From Psoroptes ovis (lineage: Eukaryota > Arthropoda > Arachnida > Sarcoptiformes > Psoroptidae): a stretch of DNA of 64,000 bases. A model generated the notes under the pieces. That model had not been told where the DNA came from, made no database searches, and was given only the letters and a program-made list of their open reading frames with translations. Below, piece after piece: positions 46,788 through 60,942 of this stretch. Positions within the stretch are counted from its first letter, which is position 1, and the number at the start of each line of letters is the position of its first letter. The translations under genes were made by a program, and so were the position numbers. The DNA is taken from NCBI GenBank assembly GCA_002943765.1, contig PQWQ01000003.1:2417501-2481500 (forward strand). Reading direction: 5' to 3'.

Positions 46788-49700
46788 AATTGAATTTCTT
46801 TGCATTTGTATTTGGTTTCATTACTTTTGTTTTCTTTGTTTTTTATTGATATTCACTTTGATGTCATTATTATTATTATTATTATTGTTTTCTATGTTCA
46901 ATCGTCGATCCCTTTACAGTCGATCAATTTTTGTTATTTGTTTTTTTTATTGCTGTTGCTGTTTTTTATCGTTTTTCCCGTTTTTTTTGATTATGTTAAT
47001 GTCAATTGGTTTTATTGTTGTTGCTGTTGTTGTTTAGTTCGGAAAATCACCTTTGCCGCATACAGCAACAACAACAACCAAAAACAAATGATTATTTGAT
47101 TGTAGCAATTCAGGTGAATTTTATTAATTTTAATTTCAAATTCAAAATATATTTCATTTCATTTGTTTGCTTGTGATTATCGTTGAAAGTCAATAAAATT
47201 CCTGTATCTCGTTTCTTGATCCAGTAAAATTCAATGCCGTGCAGCATCAATAAACTTCAACACGCTCATATACGAGCACAAACATGGAAAAAAAAATATC
47301 GCGAATGATAATGATTCCAAATAAATTAATACAATACAAAGATTTCATTTATGAAACTAAATGAAAATTTGCCATCTATTTGTCCATTCATCCGTTCATT
47401 CATCCATTTTTCTCAAATATTGTAATAAAAATGCCAAATTCAAGAAGAAAATTGTTCTCAAAAAAAAAACAACAAATATCACTATATGTTCAACGAACGA
47501 TGATGATGAACAAGACAAAAAAAAAATAGACAAATGATAATAATAATAATGATAATATCATTGAATATTATCATAAGCCAAATATCCAAGAATATCTTCA
47601 TTTTGTCATTTTTCGATATATATTTCAAGAGTGAAAATCTTGCTAAAAATTTCTATTTTTCATATTATATTTTACTATGCGTAAAAATGAAAAATAATAA
47701 AATAATATAAAGTGGATTTCATTTCATTTTATTTGTCTAAGACATTATTATTATCACTATTATTATTATTATTATTATTATTGGTCCCAAATGAACATCA
47801 AGGATCAACATCAATGATGATGATGATGATGATGATAATAGCAAATAATGGAAATAATAATAATGAAAAAAATAAAATGAAATAACAACGACTAATAATA
47901 GCAATAATAAGTTGACAATCAAGTTATTTCATTTTATTTTGCTTTGCTTTGAATTAGTTTCAATTCCAAATGAAATGTGTATACAAATGTTTTTGGATTA
48001 ATTTTTCGTTATATATTTTCTTTACACCTAATTCTTCTCATTTTCATTTTGCTTCCCTTGTTCTCGTAGAACCAAAATCATTCTCTCTATTATTACTATC
48101 CTTTTGCTATTCACAATTTCATCGAATCACAGAAAAGTCAGATTTTAATTCAAATTTTAATTCAGAATTTTAAAAATTTAACACCCAAACTCACACATAT
48201 TTGTTATGAATGAAATTTTGTATGAATTTCCACTTAGATTTCGTTCCTTCTTTGTTTTTGACAAAAAAGAATTTAATTATAGAAATTATCAAAAGATTTA
48301 AGCATTATAAAAAGATTATTATGCTAGGGTGATAATAATGATAATCATGATAATAATAAAAATACAAATGATGATCATTTGTAAAAATTTTTTATTAGAT
48401 TTTTCCTGTTTTTTTATTTCCATTCAACTAATATACTGGATGAGAATATACATTTGTCTGGATATATGAATGTTTTTTGTTTCATTTGTTGAATTTCTTT
48501 TTATTTTTTCATTTTTTCTTTTTGCTTGCAATTCAATTCATTTGGGTATCACAAACGCAAAAGATCTTGGCACAGATATAATAATGATAATAATAACGAA
48601 ATTTTTTTTGTATGTGGAAACATTTATATTTTTTCCTTTGAAAAAAAAAACCTTACAAACCTTATAACAACAAATAATTTTTGAGAAAACCCTAAACGAA
48701 TGAAGAAAAAAATGAAATGAAATATAAGAAAATGCAAAGATGCAAACCTCGTGAGAATTGACAAGAATGAAATAAAATCAAATGAAAAATGAAATAATAA
48801 AAAAAAATGATGAAATTTGCTTTTTACAAACCAAGAATTTGTAACAAAATTTCATTCATGTATTGTTATATTGCTGTTTGTTATCGTTCAACATACATAA
48901 ATAATTGAAACCTTTACCTAGAGGTTAGAAAATTTTTGATTAAAACCTGAAAAATGGGTTTCAAACAAAAGTAATGAACAAAAGCAAAGAAAGAGCTTTA
49001 TTTCAATCGTAGAAATTCCTGAAAATCTGATCAAAAATTTTTCTGCTGAAAAATCATAGATTGATTGATTGATCGAATGATTGATTGAAATAAAAAGAAA
49101 TGAAGAACAATAAATCATAGATCATCATAAATCCTATGGATTCAAATGTATTTATAACCATTTTTTTCGGTGTTACTATTGTCAAATATTTTCAATCAGA
49201 AATGAATCAATTTTTCTCCATTTAACCATTTGATTGAAGGATCAATTTTCCCCGAATTTTTCTTGGAGAAAAATAAAAAAAACTATCAAATCGATCCAAT
49301 CATTCAATTCAATTCTGATTTCACAGAAAAAAATCCTATTTGTTTTCAATTCATTCAAAAAAAAAAAAAAAAAGTTTTTTGAAATTTTTATCTCAAATTT
49401 TCGATTGATCTCAGACGATGACACTATTCAAGCAAAATGAATTTGAAAAACACTGAGAGTGAAAAATTGTCAAATATTCCATCTTTTACTTGCGACATCA
49501 ACCATATTTTCGTTTGTGTATGAATTTCAAATTTCAATCGAGTCGACTGGATTTAAAGCGATATGAAATTTATTCGATTTCGATATAATACAAATCATAA
49601 TAATACAAGAATAACAGAAAAAAAAGAAAATAAAATCTTAAAATTCAGAATTCAGATTCAAATTCAATCGATTTTCAATTTTAAATCTAAGAAAAAATAA

Positions 49701-51710
49701 AACATGAATGTATTGTCTATTTCATAGCGAATAATTCGAAAATTTTTTTTTTCAATTGTTCAATCATTAGTATTGTGAATCTTATTCCAATCTCTCTTTA
49801 TTTCTTTGTACAAAATTTTTAAAGAAATAAAAAATTTTTCATTTGAATAAATACAAATCTTCAATTTTGAAAAAAAATGGAAAAAAATAAAAAAGAAAAT
49901 TTCGATCCAAATGAATTCAAAATGAAATGAATTGAAATGATTCAAATGAATTGATACTACAAAAAAAAATTGTTACAATAATAATAGTCATTTTATCTTA
50001 TAATTTTTCGATTCATTCATTCATTCAAAGTCTATGAAAATAAAAGAAAGAAGAATAAATCGATTTCATTTGAATGAATCGACGAAAAAATAAATTCTAT
50101 TCATTTTTTTTATCGTCTGTCGATAATATCCCGTTCTTATGACTGGAATAAAATGAAAATTTTTCATTATGATCCTGATCAATCAAATATTTTTGGATTC
50201 AAATCTTTTTTTCTATAAAGTAATTTTTTTCATGAATTGAATCAAATGAAATGAAATAAAATGGATTTCTTTTTTTTTCTTGAAAGAAAATTCAGAAAAA
50301 ATCCAATTCAATCAAATAGAAGAATTGATCAATTCTTACACAAATACAAAATCATTTCATTTCATTTAATATTCTTCGAATTTCTATTATCATTATCGGA
50401 GAGAATAGATACAAAAAAAAATTCATTTTAAAAAATTGTTTGTCATCAATTCTACACAGACAAACACACACACATTAATTTTAAACACATACAAATGATT
50501 AAATTCTGAAAGAGTTTCAAGAATAAAAATCTCAATGATTTCAATGTGTCTGTGTTTGAGTAAATTTAAATGCATTCAATAAAGAAAAATTTGAAAAAAT
50601 ATTCATTGTTTGGCAAACGAAGAAAGACTGAAGAAATGATTCTGGCGAATCTTGAAATGTTTTGGGCGAAATTTTTCAATTCTTAACGAGAAAATTCAAA
50701 TTAGAATCAGAATATCAATCATTTACAAACACAATGGTAATTTTCAATTCTCTCCCGCTTTTCCCCTCAACTTTTTCATTCCCTGATATTTAACATATTT
50801 CAAATAAGTGCAAAAAGAGTACAAAAGAGAGAAAAAATTCAAGAGAAAAAAATTCAAGAATTGTGAAAAACCTCAAAAATTATCATTATCATTGTCTTTC
50901 TTGAAATGAATAGGAGTGAAATTCAAAATTTTAAATTTTAAATTCTTTGATTCATTGAAATGTTTCAATGAGGGAAATTGAAAAATCTCATGAGTTTCAT
51001 TCATAAGAAATTAAATGGAAGAAAAAAACAATGAATTCCTACACAAAATAATAAAATGGGAAAAATTCTTGAAAATTTTCAATTATTTTCTTTGAATCAT
51101 TTTCTTCTTCTATGGTTTGTCGTCGGTTTTCATTTCATTTCATTTTTCTTCTCTGGTTTTTCAAAGATGTTTCAAAACTATGATGATGATAATAACCACA
51201 CACACTCGCACACACAATGATAATAATGATAAATGATCATTGATGAATGTTAATATATTATGAAATGTTGTTGATGGAATTTTATATTTAATATTTTATG
51301 AATTATTTCTTTGCTGCTTTTTTTTGCTTCTTGTGGTTCAACAAATATCAAATAATATTAAAACGAAAACAAAATGAAATATGAAATGAAATGAAAATCT
51401 AAAATTGATCCAAAAACAAAACAAAAATATGAAATATGAACAAACAAAAATGATAACACATAATGTTTTCGGATTCATTCATTCATTCATTGTTTTTCTC
51501 ACTATGCATTTCTATTACGATGCATTTGTCTTACATGTTTTGCCGCAATTATTTCTTACCATTTACCTCCCCCCCCCCAAAAAAATCCACAAAAAGAAAA
51601 ACACATAAAGAATCAATAAATAAAACGAAATGAAATGAAATGGAAAAACAGCACAACAAAACCAAAAAAAAAAAAAAAAAAAAATATTAAAAACAATAAA
51701 TATTAAAATG
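46788..51710. other. AT-rich DNA with microsatellites, no gene
   Basis: (TTA)n at 47759-47782 and (GAT)n at 47814-47837 face each other. There are A runs near 49358-49373. Frames at 46624-47099 are T-rich translations. Confidence 0.6.
47759..47837. repeat. (TTA)n and (GAT)n microsatellite pair
   Basis: Two triplet tracts separated by about 31 bases. Confidence 0.9.
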
Positions 51711-51784
51711 TTGTTCATAAAGTTTTTACGGTTGAAATTCGTAGAGAAACTCTATGAAATTCGTCCCTAACTTTTCGGACAATC
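51711..51784. mobile_element. Short mariner-like MITE, copy 1
   Basis: About 74 bases with inverted ends: TTGTTCATAAAGTTTTT at the left, CTAACTTTTCGGACAA at the right. The right end read inward is TTGTCCGAAAAGTT, shared with two other copies at 59.6 and 61.4 kb. Too short to code. A TA target duplication is not clear. Confidence 0.6.
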
Positions 51785-53038
51785 TTATCAATATGTAATC
51801 ATCAAAATAGTGAATACAAAAAAAAACCAAAAACAAAACACAAGAAATAATCTTTTTTTGATCTGATATTTATTGTTATTATTATTATTATTATTATCAC
51901 AAGCATTAAGCATTTATTGTATTTTAATTATCAATTTTTTTTTTCGGGAAAAATTTGAAACATTTCATTTGTTTCACATTCACTGCCATTATCAATTGTT
52001 GTTATGTGATAATCACATAATGCAAAAAATAAACATTACAATGCATGAAACCAAAGAAAATAACCGAAAGAAAAGCGAAAAAAACAATTAATAATCGATG
52101 AAGAATGAGCCAAATTCTTACGCCGTATGTATGTGGCTGTGTGTCTGTGTGTTTGCTCATTTCGGCAAAATGAAAACGAAAATTCATTGATCTGAAAAAA
52201 AAACCGAGAAAACGAAGATGAACAAAAAATGAAAAGGGTTTCCTTCACACAATGTAAATTCCATGAAAGATAAAAAAAAGAAAAGCAAAGATAATTTTCT
52301 ATGGTTTCAGAAAAAAATGTTCACCGATCTATTCATAAACACACAAACCATCGCAGATGTATTAAAACATAATCAATTATTGATTTAAATGTGTGTGTGT
52401 GTATGTGTAATATTTTTGGGTTGTTTCGGTTTTTTGGGCCGTAATAAGGATGATAATGATAATAATGACTATGATAATCATACAAATCAATAATGATTCA
52501 AAATAAAAAAAGAAAAAGAAATAAATCCTTTGAAATTAAAATTTCTTATGATATGAATTTTTTTTTGTGTTTCATTTAGTTATCGTTTGCTTGGATGATG
52601 AATTTTTTTTTTCGATAAGCGGTATTTATTTCTGACAAATAGTGTTGGAAAATGCTTCAATTTCATACATTTCTATCGATATTTGTATAATTGAATCGTT
52701 ATTATCGTTTCATTTATTTATATTTTGTTACCAGTATTTGTTAATGTTTGATAATTTGATTCATTAATTCATTTTTCTTGATTTGAAGAAAGAGAATTCT
52801 TGAATCGATTTTATCGTTGAATTCTTTCGGATTTCATTTTACAAGAAAAAATTTTTTTAATTTAGTGGTTTTAAATTTGAAAATGGAAAATTTTTCTCGG
52901 AATCACATGAAAAAACGGAAATTAATTTGTACCAAAATATTAAGAAAGAAAAAAATCGATACATTTGTCTATTTAGTGTGTTTGTGCATCTTGACATTAT
53001 CTTTGAACACATTTAAAATGAATTGATAAATTTTTTAT
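51785..53038. other. AT-rich DNA, no gene
   Basis: (TTA)n near 51877-51897 and short (TG)n tracts near 52138-52152 and 52390-52402. No coding character is seen. Confidence 0.6.
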
Positions 53039-53233
53039 TCAGTCTGTGGTGCATTTGTATGGTGAAACTGTTATTAAACGGTGAACGTCAATTATCATTC
53101 GATTAAATGTCAATGATAATGGATGTTTATTATTATTTGCTTTTGTTATTTGTATCCATACATTCAGTGGTTGACATTTTGTATGATGACCATGATGGTT
53201 GGTGATAGCAATGGTCACAAGTAAAATTTTCAT
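53039..53233 (-). CDS. Hypothetical small ORF, 64 aa
   Basis: ATG-started (MKILLVTIAITNHHGHHTKC), with a weak hydrophobic start that could be a short signal sequence, two cysteines and a varied middle (LNVWIQITKANNN). Less A/T-biased than its flanks. No family is recognised. Confidence 0.3.
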   Translation of the reverse strand: MKILLVTIAITNHHGHHTKCQPLNVWIQITKANNNKHPLSLTFNRMIIDVHRLITVSPYKCTTD

Positions 53234-53514
53234 CCGTGAAAATTTGATGATAAAAAATATTTGATTGTTTACAATTTATTAATTGAATCGAATTGAATTG
53301 ATTGTTTATTTTGTTCTGTTTGATCGAAATTCAATTATTTTCATATTATCATTTTTTTAAATGATAAAATTGTTTTTTTTTTCATTTTTTTTATTCCGAA
53401 ATAAACAATCAAACATTGAAAACAATCAAAAATAACATTGAATTTATCAGGAAAAATGCCTTTCAAAAAAACAATAGTAACCATAGAATTTTTATTGTTT
53501 GCAAATAATTGAAT
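53234..53514. other. AT-rich DNA, no clear gene
   Basis: The minus strand here continues the frame of the next island after its stop (IQLFANNKNSMVTIVF and on), which hints at a decayed gene rather than a second one. Confidence 0.4.
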
Positions 53515-53825
53515 TCAAGATTCAATTTCCGCAACAACTTGAACGCATGAATCGACGATGGTCAAGAATTTTTGCAGTTGAAATTTAATGTTTTTGGTGA
53601 CATTTAAATTGGACCGAAAAAAAATATTTATGGAACAAATTGAAGATGTGTCGCGTGAATTGGATTCCATAGAATTGATACCTGAAATAAATGTAAAATC
53701 CAAGACCACCAAACCACTGGAATAGAAAAATTTGCAAACAAAGATACGATATCGTCACATCGATATGAATGATCTGTGAAAGTATAAATAAATAAATAAA
53801 TTAGGACGAATAATAACAATTTCAT
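53515..53825. other. Coding-like island, strand unresolved
   Basis: Minus strand: an open frame of about 65 codons to TGA at 53515, ending FQLQKFLTIVDSCVQVVAEI-ES, with an overlapping frame that starts at 53825 with a signal-peptide-like MKLLLFVLIYLFIYTF. TTTCAG and TTCCAG sites between them could be acceptors. Plus strand: ATG at 53588-53590 opens 45 codons to TAG at 53725 (MFLVTFKLDRKKIFMEQ, then IEDVSRELDSIELIPEINV). Both strands look more protein-like than the flanks. I cannot choose a model. Confidence 0.3.
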
Positions 53826-54374
53826 CCATGATGAAAAATTCTGTGCTTCGAGAGAAACGAAAATTCTAAATCCATATTATAATGATATCATTAGGCTTGA
53901 AATGTGAAATATGAAATAAAATAAAATTATTTACAAATAAAAAATGATAGTAAATGATCCAATAAAACTCGAATTGACCAAAGAATATATCGTTGAAACG
54001 TGATATTATTATCATTATTATTGTCGCCGATATCATTAGTAATCGAAATGCATAGAAAAAAAAACAACGATGATAATAATCCGTTTATTATCACCGTTGC
54101 TGTGTTGAAAACACACATACATCAATTGAATAGAATTGAGCCCTAAAATGAGACAATTCTTGAATGTATTTTTTAAGACTGAATAAACACACACAGAATT
54201 TTCGGAATAATTCATTCCTGGGTATATATTCCAAAATTGAATAAACTTACAATTATTGATATTGTTAACAATGGTGTTATTTGAAGATCTCATTTCGTGT
54301 ATCTCATAATGTTTAACAACACAGGAATAAAGAAACAATTTACTCTTCATAATTCTTAGCAGAATTACTCATTG
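53826..54374. other. AT-rich DNA, no gene
   Basis: Only weak frames and ATT runs. Confidence 0.55.
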
Positions 54375-54554
54375 ATGGTACAAAAGCGTTCCAGGTTCAT
54401 CATTTTGGAAACTCATTCACAAATTCTAAGTGAATTCGAACAATTGAATGAAATTCTTTTCGAATTCAAATTCTTTAAGAATTTGAACAACGAAAAAAAA
54501 TCCCCAGAAAAGATGGGAGCATTCCGAATTCTTTTTCGCCCACAAACATCTTAA
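54375..54554 (+). CDS. Hypothetical small ORF, 59 aa
   Basis: ATG-started, polar and varied (MVQKRSRFIILETHSQILSE, then a Phe/Asn/Glu part, then KKSPEKMGAFRILFRPQTS). No hydrophobic segment. No domain is recognised. It may be a microprotein or chance. Confidence 0.28.
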   Translation: MVQKRSRFIILETHSQILSEFEQLNEILFEFKFFKNLNNEKKSPEKMGAFRILFRPQTS

Positions 54555-57500
54555 TCCTTTTTGACAAAGAAAAAACTGTTATTATCATTATTATTTATTC
54601 AATTGTTTATTTGTTTCAAATAAATTTCAAATTAAAATTCTAAATTTCTTCATTCAAGTAATTATTTATTTTCAACACAATTTGTAATGATTCAAAGTTT
54701 TTTTCTCCGATTCCACTTCTTATATTCATTCAAATGAATTTGAATTTGGCAAAAAAAAAAAAAGAAAATTTTTCAATATTTTCTTTTTCCACCAAATTTA
54801 ATTGAAAACAAATAGAAAAATGGAAGAAACAATTACCGAAGCAATGAATCTTGTCGTACAAAATATTTTGTCATATAAAATATTTTGAAAAATGAATACC
54901 AAAATTCAAACGTACGAACACAAACACATTTCTCTTATTTCAAAATAATTGTCTTGTCTATGTATTTTCCATATATGTTCATCATCAACAACATAAGACA
55001 AATTGATGTTGTTGTTGTACCATGAAATGAATAATGAGAAAACGACTAAAAAAAATTGTCTCAAATTTATTTGATTGTCATTATTTGTTGTCGTTCGTTA
55101 CTTGTTATTATTAGTGAATAGTGAATATAAACCATGGAGAGAGACAGAGAAAAATTGTGCAATTAAATGTATGTGAAATATTATCGTTGTGTCTATGAAA
55201 GTGGAACATTTCCACAATTTATTCATTTGATACTTTTATTTCATGTTTGTCTGTGTGTTTGTGTGTGCGATATATGAATTGGTATAATTTACAAACAATC
55301 AAATATTGATGCAAGAATCTTGTATGAAATTGAATGAATGAAATCTTGTTCACAACAACCTGAAACAAGATATATGAATGGTGACAATTAAAATTCAATG
55401 TATCCATTAATTAATTAATCAATAATTATCAATATTTTCGCTGCATAACAACATAATGATGTTAACATGATTTTGTATATTTTCAATTCAAAAAATTGGA
55501 ATTTGATCAAGCTTTGGTTGTTTTGTCTTCCAAATTGTTTCTAATTGCATACATTCCGTTGAATGAATTTAGTTGTTTTAATTCTTTTTTTCCTGTTCAA
55601 AACAACACAAAGCCAATAATAAATAATTGAAAACAAAATCGAGAGAGAAAATGAATCTAAATATATCTGAAATTCATTGCTATTTTATCTTTTGTTTTGT
55701 CATTGTTCATGATTGAAATTTTCGAATTCATTTTCGATGTAATCTATTTCTCAATTCAATTATTTATTTATTATTTCAATAATTGGTTTTTTTTGGATGG
55801 AATTAGTTTTTTTTGTGTTTTTCACAAGATTTATGTGCACAACAAACATAAAACAATAATAATAATTTGGTTTTTTTTCGATAACTAATCAAATACAGAT
55901 TCGAGTAAATTAAAATCAAATAAATTTCGATGCCATCATCCGATGAATAACATTGAATATTCCATAATTGTATAGTTTTATTGTGTAACGGTTTCCAAGA
56001 TATTTTATTTTTATTTTTCACAAAAATGTTTTCGGTAGAAAAAAACTGACCAATTTCAATTTTCATATTTGTTTTGTTTTGTTTGTTTTGATCAGATCAT
56101 AGAAAAATGAAATGAAAATTTTTTCCACGAAATGAAAATAAAATTTCAAAAACAAAAATCCCATTCGAATAAATTAAAATAAATGACAGCTTGGTAAACA
56201 CACAATGCGATATAAATTTTCAAAAAGAAAAAAAAACCAGCAAAATGAATGAAATTCCAATGAAAAAATTGATTTTTTTATTCCATCGTTATCATATATA
56301 AATGAATGAAATTGATAATTCATTCGTTCATATATTTGAATTCAATATTTTTTTGAGAAAATAAATATGTCGATCATAATTTATTTGCCATTATTTTTTG
56401 CTTGTTCTTCTTCATCTTCTTATTCGTTGCTATTGCTGTTTGTTTCGTGTGTTTGTGTGTGTATTCAACATTTTATTTATTTTTTCATTTATTTATTTTT
56501 ATTTTTTTTAAATTTCTTGTTAAATGCTTTGTATGCATTGTGTGTGTGCTGTATTGTTTTGTGTTGTGTTGAATATCTTGTTGTTGTTGTATGATGTTGT
56601 TGCATGTTCTTCTTCGTGTGTGTTTTGCGCCAAAAAACAAACAAGAAACAATTTTCATTTTTTCTTATTTGAACAATAATTCGCATTCTCTTTCTTCTTT
56701 CACTTATCATTCATTCTTATTCTTTTCTATTATTTTATTTCATATCGATTATGAAATTCTAAGAAAGCATAGAAAATTATTTCGAAGAAATTTAAGGAAA
56801 AAAATTCCATCAAAATTTTCAGAAGAAAAACAAAATTTATTTATTTATTTCATGGAACACAATTTATTTGGAATTTTCTACTTAATTTTTCATTCAAAAA
56901 ATTTTTCACGAAAATCCTGTGTGTAAAACATTGTGCAATCGTGTGAATGATGAATGTATTGAATATTTTAATTGAAATTTTTAAATAATCGACACGAGTA
57001 GTAATAACATTATTGATGCAAAAAGAATTATCTTTTTTTTCAAAAAAATTAATTCGCTCTTCAAAAATTACAAAATGAAAATTTTCATTTACCAGTTTTC
57101 CACATGTACTCACAAAAGCAATTGAATTTGAAGTTTTGATTACGATTTTAAGCATTTTTGATTAACATGAATAAATTGAAAAAAAAACTGTACTAATATC
57201 GATGATAATAACAATAATACAAAAACACTTGAAACCAAAACAACAATTTATTAATACAAACAACGAGTCATTTGTTTCCTTCATAAATAAATAAATTAAT
57301 AATATTGGGATTGAATATATTTATCGATGAAGAATAAATGTTCATCTCAATTCAAATTTCTATTTCAATTCATAAGAATTTATTATCATTCATTCGTTGC
57401 TGTTGCTGTTTTTGTTGTTTTAAATTGACAATTTCTAATTTCAATGTAAATAAATCATGTATTTCGGTACTTATTTTCTAATAAAAATCATAATCATGAT

Positions 57501-58615
57501 GATGATATTGATCAAATTCTGCACAAGATTTGAATCGTATATTGAGAAAATATCCATTACAAATATACAAATGAATAATACGAATAAATAAATAAATAAA
57601 TTGAAAATATAAATACAAATATTGATTAATTTTGTTTTTTTCTCTCGATTTTAATATATATTGTTTTCCAAACAAAAACAAATTCAAAATTCAATCTTAA
57701 TTGAAAATTTCTTCATTCATTCATTCATTTCGACGATCTGTACTTGTCGATTTACATATTCGTATGTGTTCGTGTGTGAAAGTTTGAGTTTGTATTGAGA
57801 ACCCATGTGTTCAAGTTTTTCTAATTCTTCTTCCAATTCTAATTCTAATTTTTCTCTTTGTTCTCTCTCATTTTCTTTTTGTTTTTACTGAATTACTTTT
57901 TACAAGTAATAATTCTGCTGCTTCTAATTTCTTCAATTACAAATAATGTTGAAGCTAAGTTTTGGAATTATGCTCATTTGATTCTCTCAGAATTCATTTT
58001 GATTCTTTATTATTTTTCATTGAGCTTTTTCCACTCGAGTATTTTGCAATTGTGAAAATTAGTAATAATAACAGTAATAATATTTAAATCAAATCCAATT
58101 GATCAATTGAAGGAAAGTGACGTAATTCTAGAAATAAAAATCCTTAAAATAAATGATGAGAAATTATAATAGTGATGATGATAATCATTGAACGATTACG
58201 AAATTGAAGAATTACGAAACATTGATTGAGTAATCTGTAAAGATTACGTTTCAATTTTTTTTCTAAGATCGATTGATGGCTCCAATTTTGAGAAATAATC
58301 TGAATTTCGTACATTTCGAATTTATGAATTGTTTTGAGTGGCTCAATTTATTGAATTCCTAAATTATTATGAATCAATATTGTGTTCAAAACAATGAATT
58401 TTATCGAATAAATATAAAAATAATAAATTTTTAGCAGCAATTATTTTATTTCAATTGACATGAACAATAATGAACAATCATGAACCTCTTTATTTCAGAT
58501 TTGTTTGAATTTATATATTAAAATTTTAGGGATTGGTAGGGGTGGGATTAATTAGTTCTTTTGGTCGGACATTTTTTGAATATTTGGATTTGTGTATCAA
58601 TCATCATCATTAACG
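54555..58615. other. AT-rich DNA, no supported gene
   Basis: Frames at 55697, 56367, 56591 and 57858 are hydrophobic and T-rich. The one at 57858 follows a long pyrimidine tract ending ACAAG and contains a signal-like ISSITNNVEA, but has no ATG. Repeats: (TTG)n near 55007-55017 and 56578-56590, TG-rich stretches near 56448-56461. Confidence 0.5.
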
Positions 58616-58879
58616 ATGATGATTTCTGGAATGCTGATGAATCTTGTCAATACGAAAGTGTTTGTCAAAAATTTTAATCATCTTTCAATGCATGACATTT
58701 TTCGTTGTATCAATATGTTCATGCATGACATAAATAATTTCAAAACAAGCTGTGTGCCAACATTTTTTCATTTGATCATAGAGAATTTCATGAATTTTGA
58801 CAGTGAAAACAACTTTTCTCTAGAAAAAACAAATGAATTTAAGCCCATTCTCCGATTGAGACTTATGTGTTACCACTAA
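58616..58879 (+). CDS. Hypothetical ORF, 87 aa
   Basis: ATG-started, with varied composition (NTKVFVKNFNHLSMHDIF, then HDINNFKTSCVPTF, then LEKTNEFKPILRLRLM). A second frame overlaps its first part (FWNADESCQYESVCQKF). No family is recognised. Confidence 0.28.
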   Translation: MMISGMLMNLVNTKVFVKNFNHLSMHDIFRCINMFMHDINNFKTSCVPTFFHLIIENFMNFDSENNFSLEKTNEFKPILRLRLMCYH

Positions 58880-59625
58880 TCAATGATTTATTATCGATTC
58901 AATCGTCATAATAGAGATTTTTCTTCGTATTAATTATTCGTAGAAATTTACTCATCAATAAGTTCATAATCATCATCATCATCATTCATCACAATTAATT
59001 TCATCGTTTCATTTTATTTCTGATCTGATTTGATTTTCTTCTTTTTTCTATTTTGTTTGAATTCACACACAATTTGATTCATTACATAAATAATATTTGA
59101 GAGAAAAAATGCGAATTAAATACTAAATTGAATCAATATTTAGCCTAAATCAAAAATTGATGAATGGAAAGAAAAATAAATAATTAATCAAATAAATGAA
59201 TGAATGATGTAGAAAATAGTGGAGTATTTGATATGTGTGTGTGCGTGTGCAAGTGTTATTGTAAGCACGAAATCGAACAAATTATTATTATTATAATGAT
59301 TACGATTACTTATTTCTCTCGATTTTGATTGATTAATATAATTAAATATTATTGATTATATAATTTTTGATTATTATTAATATTTTCAATATCTTTTTCC
59401 AATAATTTCTCACATATTTCTTTGGTCCAATCGGAGCAGATTTTTTCATTTTGCTTTGCCTAAAAGTATTTTTCCTCCTAATTCTTATGGCTGCTACTTA
59501 TAATTTTCCAAAATAATAAGAGGAAAAATACGAAATTCTGCAAATTTAGAACCACAAATGGAGAATATTTGAAAGGAAAAGAAATTAAAAAAAAATTCAT
59601 CGAAATATTTTGAATCAAATTGAGT
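58880..59625. other. AT-rich DNA, no gene
   Basis: ATC run near 58971-58986 and a TG-rich stretch near 59233-59249; nothing else. Confidence 0.6.
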
Positions 59626-59716
59626 TGTTGTCCGAAAAGTTTTTGGCGATTGAAATGTTGAAAGTCTATTGGAATATCATTTGGTATTGTCAACTAATTT
59701 TTTACGGACAACCTAA
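59626..59716. mobile_element. Short mariner-like MITE, copy 2
   Basis: About 90 bases. Left end GTTGTCCGAAAAGTTTTTGG; right end, read inward, TTAGGTTGTCCGTAAAA. The TTAGGTTGTCC-like tip resembles mariner-type terminal repeats. Non-coding. Confidence 0.65.
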
Positions 59717-60726
59717 GTATGAAAACGATGCAAGCCCACGCACACACTTACACATAAATGCATATACATTTTCACTGGAATTGAGTTAATTTTATTTATA
59801 TTTTTCAAACATTCATTCATATTTAGCGAATGGAATGATGAACAACGAATACACAGCAATAAATATTGGCATTTCAAATATTTTGAATACATAAAAACAT
59901 ATTCATTATTTTTCTGAGCAAAAAATGCAAAAGCAGAAAATTTTCTGCAATTTGTTTGTTAGCAAACATACAATTCATCTGTTTATTTGTTTGTTTCAAA
60001 AACAAATGGAAATTTGCATAAAACAATGAAAAATTAAAAACAGATTCCATTCGAATTTAGAAAGTTTTATTTTTAAAAATTTCAAAATATAAACAAATTC
60101 AAATTTCATTCAATGTGTGGTTTCAATTTATTTTATTCCAATTCTAAATGTAACTCTATCATCATGATCAAACAGATGATGAATATGAAATTCGAAGAAA
60201 TGTATCATTGAAAAAATTATCACTAATGATGGTGGCCTTTTTCGACCATCTGCATGATAATGATGATAATGATTATATACAGGCTTCTTCAAGCTGCATG
60301 GCTGCGAATTTTTAATTACAAAACAGGCAAAAAATGATCAAAATGTGCAACAACAACAACAACCGATCGTATATTGTGTTTCAATGATCATTTCCGAGCT
60401 CCCCATAATTCATACAGAATCCTTTGAGATTTTTTTCAAAATGAATTTTATTAAATTTTATTCCAATTTTTCCCAAAAAAATTTCATGAAACATCTGGAA
60501 CATTGAATGTTTTGGCGTAAAAATGAGAATTCAGAAAAATATTAATAAACAAACAGACAATAACAAATTTAAATTATTTTTTTCCAGCATAATCAATCAA
60601 AAATTATCTAGAATTTCACATAGTTTTTGATAATATTGTTTTTGTATGGGTCTCACAATTTTTAATTGATTCAAAATGATTGATTTTGGATATTTCACAT
60701 TGATTGTTTGAATGAGGAGATTGAAT
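59717..60726. other. AT-rich DNA, no gene
   Basis: Only short AT-rich frames and a (CAA)n near 60348-60362. Confidence 0.6.
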
Positions 60727-60942
60727 TTAAATTTCAATGGTGTTTTTCGAGGTTTGAATATTGATTCTCATGCATCCAGACCCCTTTTTTCGATCATTAT
60801 GAACATTGGCCAATATCGACATTTTATCATTAATTATTATTATCATAATTAAATTCAATGAAATAAATTCTGGAAATGAATTTTCATTTCCAAGAATTGT
60901 TTTAAAATTTTCTTTCACAATTGATGTGTTCAATGCTAACAT
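60727..60942 (-). CDS. Hypothetical small ORF, 71 aa
   Basis: ATG-started and varied (MLALNTSIVKENFKTILGNE, later NVHNDRKKGSGCMRINIQTS). No domain is recognised. It is preceded by an A-rich stretch on its own strand. Confidence 0.28.
   Translation of the reverse strand: MLALNTSIVKENFKTILGNENSFPEFISLNLIMIIIINDKMSILANVHNDRKKGSGCMRINIQTSKNTIEI

Noticed and set aside
46624..47099. Two hydrophobic frames of 137 and 99 codons
   Set aside because: T-rich sequence with few chances for stops; no ordered motifs and they overlap a slightly better candidate.
57858..58055. Signal-peptide-like frame considered as the missing nAChR first exon
   Set aside because: No ATG in frame and no donor in a suitable phase after the signal-like segment.
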